Source: Trichoplax sp. H2
Taxonomy: Eukaryota > Placozoa > Uniplacotomia > Trichoplacea
Assembly (NCBI GenBank): GCA_003344405.1
Contig: NOWV01000023.1
Coordinates: 124,001 to 188,000 of the forward strand
Length of the DNA stretch: 64,000 bases
Direction of reading: 5' to 3'
The notes under the pieces are model-generated. The model ran no database searches and had not been told where the DNA came from. It worked only from the letters and a program-made list of their open reading frames with translations. Both the position numbers and the translations under genes were made by a program. Shown here one piece after another: positions 1 to 12,200 of the stretch. Within the stretch, counting starts at the first letter, position 1, and every line of letters starts with the position of its first letter.

Positions 1-3000
1 AGCAGCAAGGCGTTGAATAAGGTAATGATTACTACAGTAATCAGGAAAATTTTTCATAATTAGCTCTTTAGCGACCTGGAACGCATTGGAATTTTTACTT
101 GGATCTGAATCATTTTCAAACCAAGTGAATTGACTTTCTATCTTTTTTCCATGAATTTCGAAAGTTATAGGAATTCTAATGTAAATAATTACGCAATAGC
201 TTAATTAAGTATTGCATTTATAGATTGATAATATTATTATAATTGTAATTTGTACGTCTATAGCGTAACATTTATACTAACATTTGAGGCAAATTATCGT
301 ACTCTTTTCCATCCCAGTAATGCTTATATCCACAACATTGAGAAAAATTAGGATCAGCTGGCGTTTTAGTAGTATCACCGTTACAATATGCAATGTTGCC
401 TTGTCCACTAAGGCTGCGCATTTTGCCAACAAGGCATAATGGACAGTAGCTAGGTTGTCTAGTTTTGATTAGATTGAGACAATTGCCAATTACATCATAG
501 CTAAAACTGGCTCTTCGGCGGAACTGCAGTTTATAAACTTGACCAGATTTTAATTCTTCATGGCTTTGACGGATCCATTCATATATTGGTCCGCCTATAC
601 AACGAAAGGAGCATCCATTACATTACAGTAATCAATGTTATTCATACCAATAGCAAGTTTGAAGAAAGTTTATGATAAAATTTTTAACTCATTACGTTCA
701 TTAATTCATTACCGGATTTCAAATCTGACGTAGGAAACCGAGCATTATGCTCCACTATAGCATAACAAGATAAGCATCTTAACAAACGACCTTCTCGGAC
801 TGCATTAGATGTTATGGTAGCAATTTCACGAGGTTGCAACCATGTACTAGTGATATCACTAATAAAAAGACGTACCAGATATTAATTCAAATCAAATACT
901 GTTTCATACTAAACTTTTACAAAGTTCTACATGTAAAGTTGTAAACTAGTAGTAAAAGAAATAGAATGAATTATAGCTTACTTGGATAGCTGTCGATAAA
1001 ACTCTTCAACTAATCCCGGTATCACATCATATTTCTCAAAGTATAATTCATCCATGCATCCTACCAATTTACAAATGTATTGCTCTGGCAAAGCTCTCCC
1101 ACTACAGATAGTGCAGTAGTTATCGTCATCAAATTCGATGTAATCGTCCAGCAGATCCTGTTTAATTGCCCACACATTGGGTAACATTTGACGAGATATT
1201 TTGGCTAGGGGCCTACCATCGATACCCACTAAGGGAATGAAATGATTGCGAGCTGGATTACTCCATGCAAGCACAAGAGGTTTATGCAATCGCCCATCTT
1301 TGCCTTTACATTCGATTACGGTCGATAGAACGGGTAAAAAGATGGCAGAGTAGTCCACTGACGATTGCATGCCTTCCAAATTATCTAATAATAATATCGG
1401 TCGTTTGAGTATGTTGGCTAGACCAAAGATATGGACATTTCTTAATCCTAAACTTTCACCATTTCTAGGTACAAAGTCTGGATCAGCTTCCGCGATAATT
1501 TCCTGCCATTCGTCATCACTTATGAAATCCCGTAGTAATGATCGATATCGAGATTGGTTGCATTTTAAATGAAATCTGAGATTAACCCGTAAAGGATGCC
1601 AAAATAATTCACTGCCAACTAGAGCGCGAGAGATAGCGTGTACTAGGCAATGACCATCACCATCAACGTGAATAGGGACGATCACTTCTTGATTACATAA
1701 ATGATTTAAAACTTTGAGCGTATCTTTTAAGTATTCAATCGATCCACTACGGTCACGTCCGTAGCCTTAACAAAACAATAATAATTAGCATATTTTATAC
1801 GCACGAAACATCCTACGTTTTATGAACCTATCCATCATATTGTCATGATTAGTATGCAACTAAAAGGAAGTATGCAATGAAATTATAATAAGTGTGTAAT
1901 AGATAGACATGTTAGGTAACTAGGCATACATAAGCTCTTTATAGTCAGTCTATCCAACTTTTGCAGTTACGATAGAAATGTTCAATATTTTCTATCACAA
2001 CTAAATGATCACTTTCTAATACGCACATCTGGAATGGAGTATAACTAACATTATTGATTAATAATCCTGTTTGCTGTATACTTTCTGACTTAAGGTTCAA
2101 TTGCGATGATCCATTCTATGGTAAAGTTTAACACTACACAGTATTCAACTAGCATAAATCGGGCTGATCGTGTCTGAAAATAGATTGTCAAGTTCAATAG
2201 ACACTCCTGTAGTCATGAATAAAGTATTGATTGAGTATTTGGTAATACATTAATGAATCAGTCTAATATTTGATCATCATGAACACTTAGATTGGCTGCC
2301 GTTGCAACGCTGTAAGGGGATAGTAATGGACGATGTAATAATATGAAGGAGATATTTTTTATCTTGACAGAATATCTACTGTAGTATGAGAATATGTCAG
2401 GATGTGCTCAGTAAGCTTGTATAGTGCTGTTGATAGGAGGAGTAATAATAGTTGTATCTTTTCTACAACTGCAGAAGTATTTCCATGCTTGCGTACAATT
2501 GGAGTAGCCAGTGACAGTACTTATGCGTAATACCTTATAATGATTTTTTCCACGCGTATCATAACTATCGCATCAGATTTCCGCTGCTAGGTTCCTCAAA
2601 ATAGCAGTTAAGGTCTGATCATCATCATTACATTATCTCTCCCATCTCTTGATATAATACATACGCGTATATATAATTAATCACTGATCCATTGGTTGAT
2701 TTACATCAAGTGCTGCCACTGATACCGTCAGATTTTGCTTTTTTTTGGAAAGTTTCATTATAATCTACATCTGAAGGTAAAATCACCAGAATACGCCATT
2801 GGAATACCGACTATAGACAATATATATCGACATATGACATCGTTAGTAAACTTGGGCGCGCTTTCTTTGCTACCTCGAGCATAGCCCTGTCGGCATTCGA
2901 GCATGGCTACCTAGAAGAAGTTATGCAAGTCGATTGATTCTTCCGTGTCAATCACCTTGTATAAAATAAAATTTCAGTGAATACTTTCTACTAATAGCGT

Positions 3001-5490
3001 TTACGAAAACGCCAATCATGATTGTGGACTATTAAGCCATCGGTAACCAATGACGCTATCTAATCATGCCCTTTAATATAGAAAAATGTTACAAGATTTG
3101 AAAGTATAACTTGGATGGTCAATATACAGCAGAGCTTGCAAGCAAATTGTATAAAGTTGACTAGCTATCGGTCATTACTGTATATAGGTAATCCATTTCA
3201 TTGATACGAACATACACAATATGATTGAAGAGTGGATACCGATGACTATTCAGTTAAGAATATTTTTAAAAAGTCAGAGGATTTGGATTTTATCTAATAC
3301 AGTGATAGCTAGTTATGACGGTAATCGCCGTATGGCTGCAGGTTGGGTAAACTTGGTATACTCTTCAAGGCCAAGACGTTTCTCACTTCATTTTCAATTA
3401 CTTTGACAAATGGTAGATTAAACAGGCTATTGCATTCTCCATAGTTGGTTGTATTGAATACGCGTATCTAATGTGAATTGCAGTTTAACCGTCAGCAGTT
3501 ATCCCAATATCCCCTGTAGTGTTATATATATATATATATATGGCATGATATACTGGTATATAGTATAGGGTACACTGGATGATGACCATTATTAAATGAA
3601 TATTTCATATCGGATGAATTTCAATAGTATCTTGACCATCAGTAATTCGTCAATATCCTATTTAATGTTAAGCAATTTATGTTGGCAACAACATAAAGTG
3701 AAATGAATTTATGATGCACAATTTGGATGCGATCTATTACTGCTGCATGGTAATTTGGTAGTTGTTTGGACTATGTATTGGCATAAATTGTTGTTGTTCA
3801 ATGAAAAAGATACGACTGTTATTGGTGTAGTCAATGAAAAGGGAATTGAAACGTTTATAATTTGGATTTGATCTATTACTGCTGCATGGTAATTTGGTAG
3901 TTGTTTGGACTATGTATTGGCATAAATTGTTGTTGTTCAATGAAAAAGATACGACTGTTATTGGTGTAGTCAATGAAAAGGGAATTGAAACGTTTATAAT
4001 TTGGATTTGATCTATTACTGCTGCATGGTAATTTGGTAGTTGTTTGGACTATGTATTGGCATAAATTGTTGTTGTTCAATGAAAAAGATACGACTGTTAT
4101 TGGTGTAGTCAATGAAAAGGGAATTGAAACGTTTATAATTTGGATTTGATCTATTACTGCTGCATGGTAATTTGGTAGTTGTTTGGACTATGTATTGGCA
4201 TAAATTGTTGTTGTTCAATGAAAAAGATACGACTGTTATTGGTGTAGTCAATGAAAAGGGAATTGAAACGTTTATAATTTGGATGCGATCTATTACTGCT
4301 GCATGGTAATTTGGTAGTTGTTTGGACTATGTATTGGCATAAATTGTTGTTGTTCAATGAAAAAGATACGACTGTTATTGGTGTAGTCAATGAAAAGGGA
4401 ATTGAAACGTTTATGTGGGCAATAACAACTGGGAGGATGTGATTATCCAACTGCAGTGGTAATGGGATTCATAAAGATGAACTAATGGATTGATCAGTAA
4501 CTTTTCAAAGGTGTGGAATTACTGCATTACTACTTTAGTCTAGTCGTACAGGCGAAAATGTTGCAATACTACCATAGTCGAGTCGTTGATATTTACAGTA
4601 GGCAAAGAGAGAATGAAGTAATGGATTGATCAGTAACTTTTCAAAGGTGTGGAGAATTACTGCATTACTACTTTAGTCTAGTCGTACAGGCGAAAATGTT
4701 GCAATACTACCATAGTCGAGTAGTCGATATTTACAGTAGGCAAAGAGAGAATGAAGTAATGGATTGATCAGTAACTTTTCAAAGATGTGGGGAATTACTG
4801 CATTACTACGAAAATGTTGCAATACTACCATAGTCGAGTAGTCGATATTTACGGTAGGCAAAGAGAGTGGAATGGACTATTGACGAAGTCAAACAGCCAC
4901 TGTTTAACAGCATAACATGATGGCATCGATCGTGCATAACCATTTATGTCAGCAATAAGAATGACAAGGTACGAGCAATACAAGACTGCATGACAACAAT
5001 TTGAAGGTATGGAAGGATAAATACCTAGTATTGCTATCCTATCGGAATGGATTCGAAAGGCTCGATCAGCCAAGAGGGAACATTGAAATGGTTCAGCTTG
5101 GCTTAAATCTTTCAGGCGCACCGCTTTAGCCGTCTGTTTATGCATACCATAGTAAGTTAAAAGTGGTGATATTATTTTACAATGAAAATTGGATAATCCA
5201 TTGACAACAACTAATTCATGGGCCATTTTTTTCTTGTCTGCGATCGATTGATCATTCTTGAATAATGATTGCACCAGAGAATGGAGATGATGATCGCCTT
5301 TCCAATTGAACTGATCGACATGGTGTAACTTACTGACAGGATGAGTGGCGCTACAATTAGGGCAATCCACTTGCATGGTAGTGTTATCGAAGACCAAAGT
5401 GGTCGAGCTAAAAGGACACTGGCCAGTTAAGATTTCAAGCTGATTATAATTATCATGATGATTGCCTGGGTTACTGGCCATTTCATCCAT
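1..5490 (-). CDS. VCPIP1: VCPIP1-like OTU deubiquitinase (partial, C-terminus outside window)
   Basis: Exons on the minus strand are 5025-5490, 982-1765, 713-858, 282-594 and 1-175 (continues left). All phases close, giving 628 codons. The start ATG at 5488-5490 is the only one before an upstream in-frame stop. Exon 1 has a Cys-rich N-terminus (CPNCSATH) and the VCPIP1-typical GLSNFHCK and YGMHKQTAKA stretches. Exon 2 holds the OTU domain: VDGDGHCLVHA with the catalytic Cys near residue 195, LGLRNVHIFGLANIL, and RNHFIPLVG with the catalytic His. Downstream exons match the family's Cys-containing middle region (CCGYKHYWDGKEYDNLP, then ITFEIHG and WFENDSDPSKNSN). VCPIP1 family members are p97/VCP- and syntaxin-5-associated deubiquitinases acting in Golgi and ER reassembly after mitosis; that role is inferred from family membership. 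The C-terminal ubiquitin-like part of the family is not in the window. The 3.26-kb first intron is far larger than the gene's other introns (106-123 bp). Confidence 0.93.
1766..3720. other. First VCPIP1 intron, unique part without recognised gene
   Basis: This is the 3' part of the VCPIP1 first intron. It is AT-rich and broken by stops in all frames. A 57-codon open stretch lies on the minus strand at about 1938-2110, without a usable ATG, recognisable motif or convincing splice sites. A short (TA)n run sits at about 3523-3541. I see no RNA gene and no transposon ends. Confidence 0.6.
3722..4413. repeat. Minisatellite, 139-bp unit, 5 copies
   Basis: Five head-to-tail copies of a 139-bp unit begin at 3731, 3870, 4009, 4148 and 4287 (anchor gatctattactgctgc). 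The copies are almost identical; the visible differences are a few positions such as ggatgcgatc versus ggatttgatc. Near-identity points to recent amplification or homogenisation. The array lies inside the first intron of the VCPIP1-like gene. The 78-residue open frames repeated on the minus strand are by-products of the unit. Confidence 0.97.
4470..4870. repeat. Minisatellite, ~135-140-bp unit, about 3 copies
   Basis: A second unit, unrelated to the 139-bp one, is repeated just before the first VCPIP1 exon. The anchor ggattgatcagtaac occurs near 4487, 4622 and 4761. The third copy lacks the internal stretch ctttagtctagtcgtacagg. The copies are more diverged than in the neighbouring array. Also intronic. 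Confidence 0.9.
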
Positions 5491-5639
5491 GCCTGCTGTT
5501 GCAATAACTAATTTGATTTTGGACTTTCTCGCCTATTTTCTTTCAAGGGCTTTCTCGACCGTAGACTCGCGATGGTACAGTACTTGTCTACGGCGTACTG
5601 AACACGACGTTGTTTACTGTACTATCCGTCTGTCTATGC

Positions 5640-6390
5640 TTCGGCAATGCCTTGAATGGATCTCCAAGCGCTTTTGGATACCTGTATGGCTGTTAGGAGA
5701 TTGGGGGACATGGACTAGCGATCGGATAGTAGTAGTGGATGATCATTAAACTGCTTAAGAAAGAAAGGGTAGACTGCTCCGATATCAACACTGTACTGAA
5801 TGGATCTGCAAGCGCTTTTGGATACCTGTATGGCTGTGTTAGGAGATTTGGGGACATGGACTAGCGATCGATAGTAGTAGTGGATGATCATTAAACCACT
5901 TAAGAAAGAAAGGGTAGACTGCTCCCATATCAACACTGTACTGGATGAATCTCCAAGCACTTTTGGATAAATGTATGGCTGTGTTAGGAGATTTGGGGAC
6001 ATGGATTAGCGACCGATAGTAGTAGTGGATGATCATTAAACCACTTAAGAAAGAAAGGGTGGACTGCTCCAATATCAACACTGTACTGAATGGATCTCCA
6101 AGCACTTTTGGATACCTGTATGGCTGTGTTAGGAGATTTAGGGACATGGACTAGCGATCGGATAATAGTAGTGGATGATCATTAGTCCGCTGAATTAAGA
6201 AAGGGTAGACTGCTCTAATATCAACATTGTACTGGATGGATCTCCAAGCACTTTTGGATACCTGTATGGCTGTGTTAGGAGACTGGGGGACATGGACTAG
6301 CGACCGGATAGTAGTAGTGGATGATCATTAGTCCGCTGAATTAAGAAAGGGTAGATTGCTCCAATATCAACACTGTATTGGATTGGAGTA
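5640..6390. repeat. Minisatellite, ~146-bp unit, 5 full copies plus a partial one
   Basis: Units contain ctccaagcacttttggatac, then atggactagcgaccg and gatggatcattaa-type stretches. They start near 5655, 5800, 5945, 6092 and 6240, and a truncated sixth copy ends at about 6390. The array begins only ~150 bp upstream of the VCPIP1 start codon, so it lies in that gene's promoter-proximal region. The short minus-strand open frames are repeat artefacts. Confidence 0.94.
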
Positions 6391-7369
6391 GAGCTGGCAT
6401 ACCGAAAATAGTGTACGAGTACTCGAATAGAATAATTTAGACTACAGTCCGTGAATAAAGCAACCCATTCATTGACAGTATGGACAGGCTCAACGCCATT
6501 GCGCATCCTGTCATGATGTCGTTTCGAAAATGTCGAAGAGCACACCATCACAAGAAAATGCTGTGGTTAGCGCTAGATAGTGATACTCTTTAGATAGGCT
6601 GTAGCTACAACTTGAACTCTTCAAGTGGTGGCAAGCCTTATGGAAGAGGTTTTTTTCAAGTTGAAACGGTTGTGCATGCCGTCTACTGTACTGTATAGTA
6701 AAATGGCCATCATATATTGTAGGTACTGCAGTTGTCCACATTGTACAGTCCAAAATCACTGGTTACTGTGCTGTCTCATATCAATCTCTCTTTCTTTCAA
6801 GTACAGTAGACAATGTAGTAGAGGATAACTATTTGTGGACATCCTGCATGGATTTAGCAGTGTTGAAGAATGGACTTACGTTAGCCTTGACAATTTCAAC
6901 CATGAAAAAATTATTTTCCCTTATTCTCATCTAGAGATCGGACAAAACAACAACAGTGGGATCGGACAGACACCGGATCGACGAGGAACACCATGACAAG
7001 TTTGTCTTGGTCTTACAAGACCTGTTTGACCGACTACAGTACTACAGTAGAAAGAAATGGGCTACAGTACAGTGTACTGTAGCCTACCTAAAATTCATTG
7101 ATCATCCAGAAGTCTGCACTCTGCAATATACCAGTGATGGACGGACACTACGACACGGATATTGCCCAATGACCAAATGAGTTGTACATTGAGAACGTTC
7201 ATGATCTGTCCATCACTGGTATGTACTGTCATTGGACTAGTCAATGCTTGGTAGTCGATGGTACAGCACAAGTGTGCATTTTTAGAGACCCTTAAAACGT
7301 ACTGGAGTCCTTATGACAGTCAGACAGTGAACGTACCTTATTTAGTGTCCATGGGAAAAGATGGATCAA
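6391..7369. other. Intergenic, scattered TACTGTACAGTA-like palindromes, no gene
   Basis: There is no coding frame with a recognisable product. From about 6690 onwards short self-complementary words built from GTACTGTAC and TACAGTAC become frequent (near 6692, 7037, 7066 and 7375), leading into the tandem array that follows. Confidence 0.6.
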
Positions 7370-8360
7370 TACTGTACAGTACTGGAGGAACCGTTTTGGT
7401 AGGTACTACTACAGTATTTTGGAGTACTGTCCCCGTTACAGTACATTGTACTGTGTACAACACAGCTACTATGGAAAGAAATGGTGATGCTACAGTCTTC
7501 TGAATTTGTCCATTCAGTACAGTACAGTACTGTACAGTACTGTAGTTCTATTTTGTAGTAGTGTCTCCATTACAGTACATTGTACTGTGTACTACACAGC
7601 TACTACAGTACTGTACTGTACAGTATGGAGAGAAATGGTGATGCTACAGTCTTCTGAATTTGTCCATTCAGTACAGTACTGTACAGTAGTTCTATTTTGT
7701 AGTAGTGTCTCCGTTACAGTACATTGTACTGTGTACTACACAGCTACTACAGTACTGTACTGTACTGTACAGTATGGAGAGAAATGGTGATGCTACAGTC
7801 TTCTGAATTTGTCCAGTCAGTACAGTACCGTACCGTACTGTAGTTCTACAGTATTTTGTAGTACTGTCCCCGTTACAGTACATTGTACTGTGTACAACAC
7901 AGCTACAGTATGGAGAGAAATGGTGATTCTACAGTACAGTCTTCTGAATTTGTCCAGTCAGCACAATACTGTACTGTAGTTCTATTTTGTAGTAGTGTCT
8001 CCGTTACAGTACATTGTACTGTGTACAACACAGCTACTACAGTACAGTATCGAGAGAAATGGTGATGCTACAGTCTTCTGAATTTGTCCAGTCAGTACAG
8101 TACCGTACCGTACTGTAGTTCTACAGTATTTTGTAGTACTGTCCCCGTTACAGTACATTGTACTGTGTACAACACAGCTACAGTATGGAGAGAAATGGTG
8201 ATACTACAGTCTTCTGAATTTGTCCAGTCAGTACAGTACCGTACTGGAGGAACCGTTTTGGTAGTCCATTTACAGTACTGTACTCTTACAGTAAATTGTA
8301 CTGTGTACAACACAGCTACTATGCAGAGAAATGGTCATGCTACAGTCTTGTGTCCCGTAG
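7370..8360. repeat. Palindrome-rich tandem array, ~130-160-bp unit, 7 copies
   Basis: Each unit contains gttacagtacattgtactgtgta, a cacagctac segment, tggagagaaatggtgatgc and ctacagtcttctgaatttgtcc. Seven copies of the tacagtacattgtactgt core are visible between about 7437 and 8310. Unit length varies because the internal runs of alternating cagtac/gtactg expand and contract. The unit is itself an imperfect inverted repeat, so single strands or transcripts should fold. Open frames here are by-products. Confidence 0.92.
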
Positions 8361-9204
8361 AATACAGTACAAAGCTGGCGGCAACGATACGTCACTCGGC
8401 AGAGTATAAAAACCAAGTTCCACTTTGCAACAGCATCATTCTGCTCTGCTCTACCGTTTAAACTGGTAAACTTTGTTGGTGCATTTGATGTACCAATGAG
8501 TCGTGGCAAATTGCATTTGCAGTACAAAAGGTGATACAGACCAAGTCAATTCTGGCAAGCCATAAAAAAAGTGTAAGATAAAAACCATCTGCATCCAAGA
8601 GATGCTCCAATGTGTGTGTCGAAAGACTATAACTTAACCTACAAAGTGTATTTATCAAGTTGTTATCTATGTTAACTTGTCGCTCTAAACTGATGCAACA
8701 TTAATCCTCTCGTTGTACTACTAACGCTTTCTACTCATTAGTTTTACTACGGCTATTTTACTCCAAAAAAACCATTTCAAAATTGTTCATCAACTTTGTC
8801 AATATGATTGTACATTGTGGTACATAACCTTCTATCACACTCTACCAACTTGTCGACAATCACTTCCATCATACTTTGCAAAGTGTCAACGTGGAAAATT
8901 TTACAACCTATTTCATATCGATTGTAGCATTTTGCAAAAAGTGGTCATAGAGCCCCCCCCAAAATTAACCATACCAATATTTGATACTACATTTACAACA
9001 TAACTTCTACTCGACATTATTCATTCTATTCTACACCCATATTGACATCCAAAGTAGTGGAGATAGAGGTGTATCTAGGTATAGAATAGCGATCGATAGA
9101 TATATATGCTCTAGACAATTACCTATCTAATAACTTTGTGTACTCTTAATTCAACCATTGCATCCAATTCATTTCCAACCCCCCCCAAAAATAATAATAA
9201 TATC
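8361..9204. other. Upstream flank of the CCCH zinc-finger gene
   Basis: This stretch separates the palindromic array from the start codon at 9205. No coding frame is supported. A TATA-like word is at 8405-8411. Poly-C tracts occur at about 8951 and 9180. The bases just before the start codon are AT-rich with A at -3, acceptable initiation context. Confidence 0.5.
8404..8412 (+). promoter_or_regulatory. Possible TATA box
   Basis: The sequence gagtataaaaacc is a good TATA-box match in otherwise unremarkable DNA, on the strand of the downstream zinc-finger gene but ~800 bp from its start codon. It could be that gene's promoter if there is a long 5' UTR, or chance in an AT-rich genome. Confidence 0.25.
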
Positions 9205-12200
9205 ATGATGAATTGCGACGCCATCCAAAACGTCACCGAACGCCAAGACAACGAAATCAACAATCAAATAAGTCATGATAGTAGCTATGCTATGATTCAG
9301 CAAGCCAATGCTAATCCTAGTGCAGAAAATAACCATCAAGCCTCCGCCAATACTGATCCATCATCCTTCAAAGATGATGATGATCCATCTGTAGATGAAT
9401 TGGAAGAAGGGGAAGTCATTTCATCGTGCGAATCGGATGGGGAATTGAAAAACGAAACTCCGAACCAAGAAACGCCTGATCGTAACTACCAGGACAATGC
9501 TGCTACTTTTTTCTCTCCTTCACTACCCGCTCAAGGAGAGAACAATCATGACAGTAATTACAATACTGACCATCATTACCCTGATGTCAATAGAAGTCAG
9601 CGATTTTGTGCTTATCCTTCACTCAACGAAGATAAATTAAACCAATTGCAAAACGATCAAAGTAGTAAACCGCCAACAAAGAAAAAACGCGAGAATCGCT
9701 TTAGTAAGAAAAAACCCTCCAAGAATGCCCGTCGAAATAAAGCAGCACGACAACGTGCTCGCACCGCTGCTGCTGCTACTGCGACTACCACTGGCGCTGG
9801 TCGTGGTAGTTTTCATGCAAAAGCAAAGAATAAAAATAAGAAAGCACCACCACCACCAGTAGAATCCAATCATTTCCCTCCTGGACCTGACATGGTTCAT
9901 GGTAAGAAAGGCAAACCATCACTGCATGCATCATCTCTTCTTTCTCGACCATTACATCCTAACCACGATTCTATGCCACGACCAGAAACGATCTATCGTC
10001 GAGGACCTATGGACGATGTCGAAAACCCTATCGACGACTACGCGTATACAACTGGTGGCTATCTGGAAGCAATGCATCCCCCTGTAGACAAGGTAAAGTC
10101 GCCATTTTTCAATTCCAATCTTCCTTTCAATAAGCATGGCTACAATTATCATTTTCCCCCAATCTTGTTGACGGTAGCGCACTTTCCCATGCATTGTACT
10201 ACTACTTTACAGTACATACAACAGTGGGAATGATCATGTTCATCGTCAATTCTTTGTAGTTTTCAACATTCATCAATGAATTCAAGAAATGCAATAGGCT
10301 ACTCTACACAATCTATAGACTATATGATGGTATTTGAGCAACATCGAGTATCCTTTCGTCTTGTCGACTGTTCGATAGATCTGTATGAAATGAACGACTA
10401 ACTCATTAGCTTATAGGGAAGCCTTTTCTTCTCCGATACGTCCAATACACTACAGTATACTAACGCCTTGTAGCCCATGGCAACCTACTGTATCTGCGAG
10501 GCAGTGATTTGACATGGCTACTGTAGCTACCATGATGGCAGCACTTCGTCCTACAGCGCTTGTTATGATGAGGATGATGATTGATAAACATAAAGTGTGC
10601 CTATTTTTAAACTCCAGTTCCGCAAAAATTTCATTCCACTCTCATAAAATAGTGACAAATTGATTAACGACCATATTAACTTGTAAATATGCATATAGAT
10701 AGAATAGAATTGAACATGACCTACAGGTAATTCATTCGATTGTATATCATAAAGATAGTTAAAGAGTGGTTACAATTAGTTGATATACATACAAGTGCTA
10801 CGCTAGAACGTTAAAACTTGACCAATTCATAGGTTGCAATGATCGGAGAGTAATGTCACTTTTTATCTTATCCCATAATGGACGCTTCATATGGAGCCAT
10901 ATGAGCACCAATTGATGTATAACCACAGTGAAGATACTGTACATTGGATGAATACTATAGTACTGGCCATTTCTATGCTTTGAAATAAAAGCGGATAAGA
11001 TATACAATCAAAGTAATGCTCTACTTAACAAAATCATCGAATAATTAATTGCTTTATATCTTTTGAAACAGTTTGGAAGAAATTTACCCGCGCCATCCAA
11101 TATGCCTCCAAGATTTCACGGATTTGATATGGGACCTGTAATAAATGATAATCAAATTGATCTCAGAAATCAACTTGGCGATCATAATCCTCCGTTACCT
11201 CCACCACCACCACCTTTTTCGACATTAAAGCAACCGCCTATACTAGGACAAAGCGTAGATGATAATAATTTCAATGTATGTCCAATGACTATCGACTTGT
11301 TTTGCTATTACTGCCGTCTTCTATTTATTATTGAATATTTACTATCTACGTGTACGTATAGGCTTATGCAGTCTTGATCTGTACTGTTATAATTTTACAC
11401 TTGGATAAAAAAATTTCATTTCATTGCGCCCGATTTTGACTACTATAAGTTACGCATGGATCAATCCAATTGCTAAGATTGCGTCATGATCGACCTATTA
11501 GTTCGTTCACATATTTTGTGAATAGAAATGTTGCAGGCTGGTGACCACCAGTTGTTGCTGCAGATTAAATTTATATTGTACTATAACTTCCTACTCTGCT
11601 TTTCCTTGAAACTTTATAGGAAATTGAAATACAACAATCTCGCAAGAGACAAGCTGAACATGAAGTCAAACCACGTTTCCAAAAGAAACATAAAGATAAT
11701 AAAATGAAGCCAATACCTAAAGTTGTATGTAAATATTTTCAAGAAGGGCGTTGTTCTAAGGTGATGCATCCGATTTTAATGCAATGTATTCCTAAAGGGC
11801 TACAAGTTTCAATTGCATGGCCTAGAGACATCATCTACCGCACAGTAATGTGATATCTATTTTTCTTCTTGCAACAGGGCGATGAGTGTACGTTCGCTCA
11901 TGATGGAATACCTTCCATTAAGAAGAGGCAAGAACTCTGCAAGTATTACGTCAGCGACAGCTGTAGTAAAGGTTCAAGCTGCCCCTTTATGCATGATATC
12001 CTTTTATTTTTACATGTACACGTACATCTTAACCATAATTTACCTGTACTTACATTATTCCTTCTATCTCGTGTTGTAATAAAGAATAAAACTCAATTTT
12101 TAAACGTAAACTCTCCATAATTGGCAACTAGATCAAGTGTTTGCCTTAACTTCTTCATACAGAATTTTCCCTGTAAATTTTTTCATACTAACTCGACATG

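Noticed and set aside
1938-2110. 57-codon open stretch inside the VCPIP1 intron
   Set aside because: No start codon, no convincing splice sites, no family resemblance; VCPIP1 exons 1 and 2 join directly in phase across it.
3737-4450. Four near-identical minus-strand ORFs of 78-98 codons
   Set aside because: They are the same frame read in successive copies of the 139-bp intronic repeat, offset by exactly 139 bp, with no independent evidence of coding.
7258-8527. Many overlapping ORFs of 60-125 codons on both strands
   Set aside because: They are translations of palindromic tacagtac/gtactgta words with very low complexity; both strands are open because the words are self-complementary.
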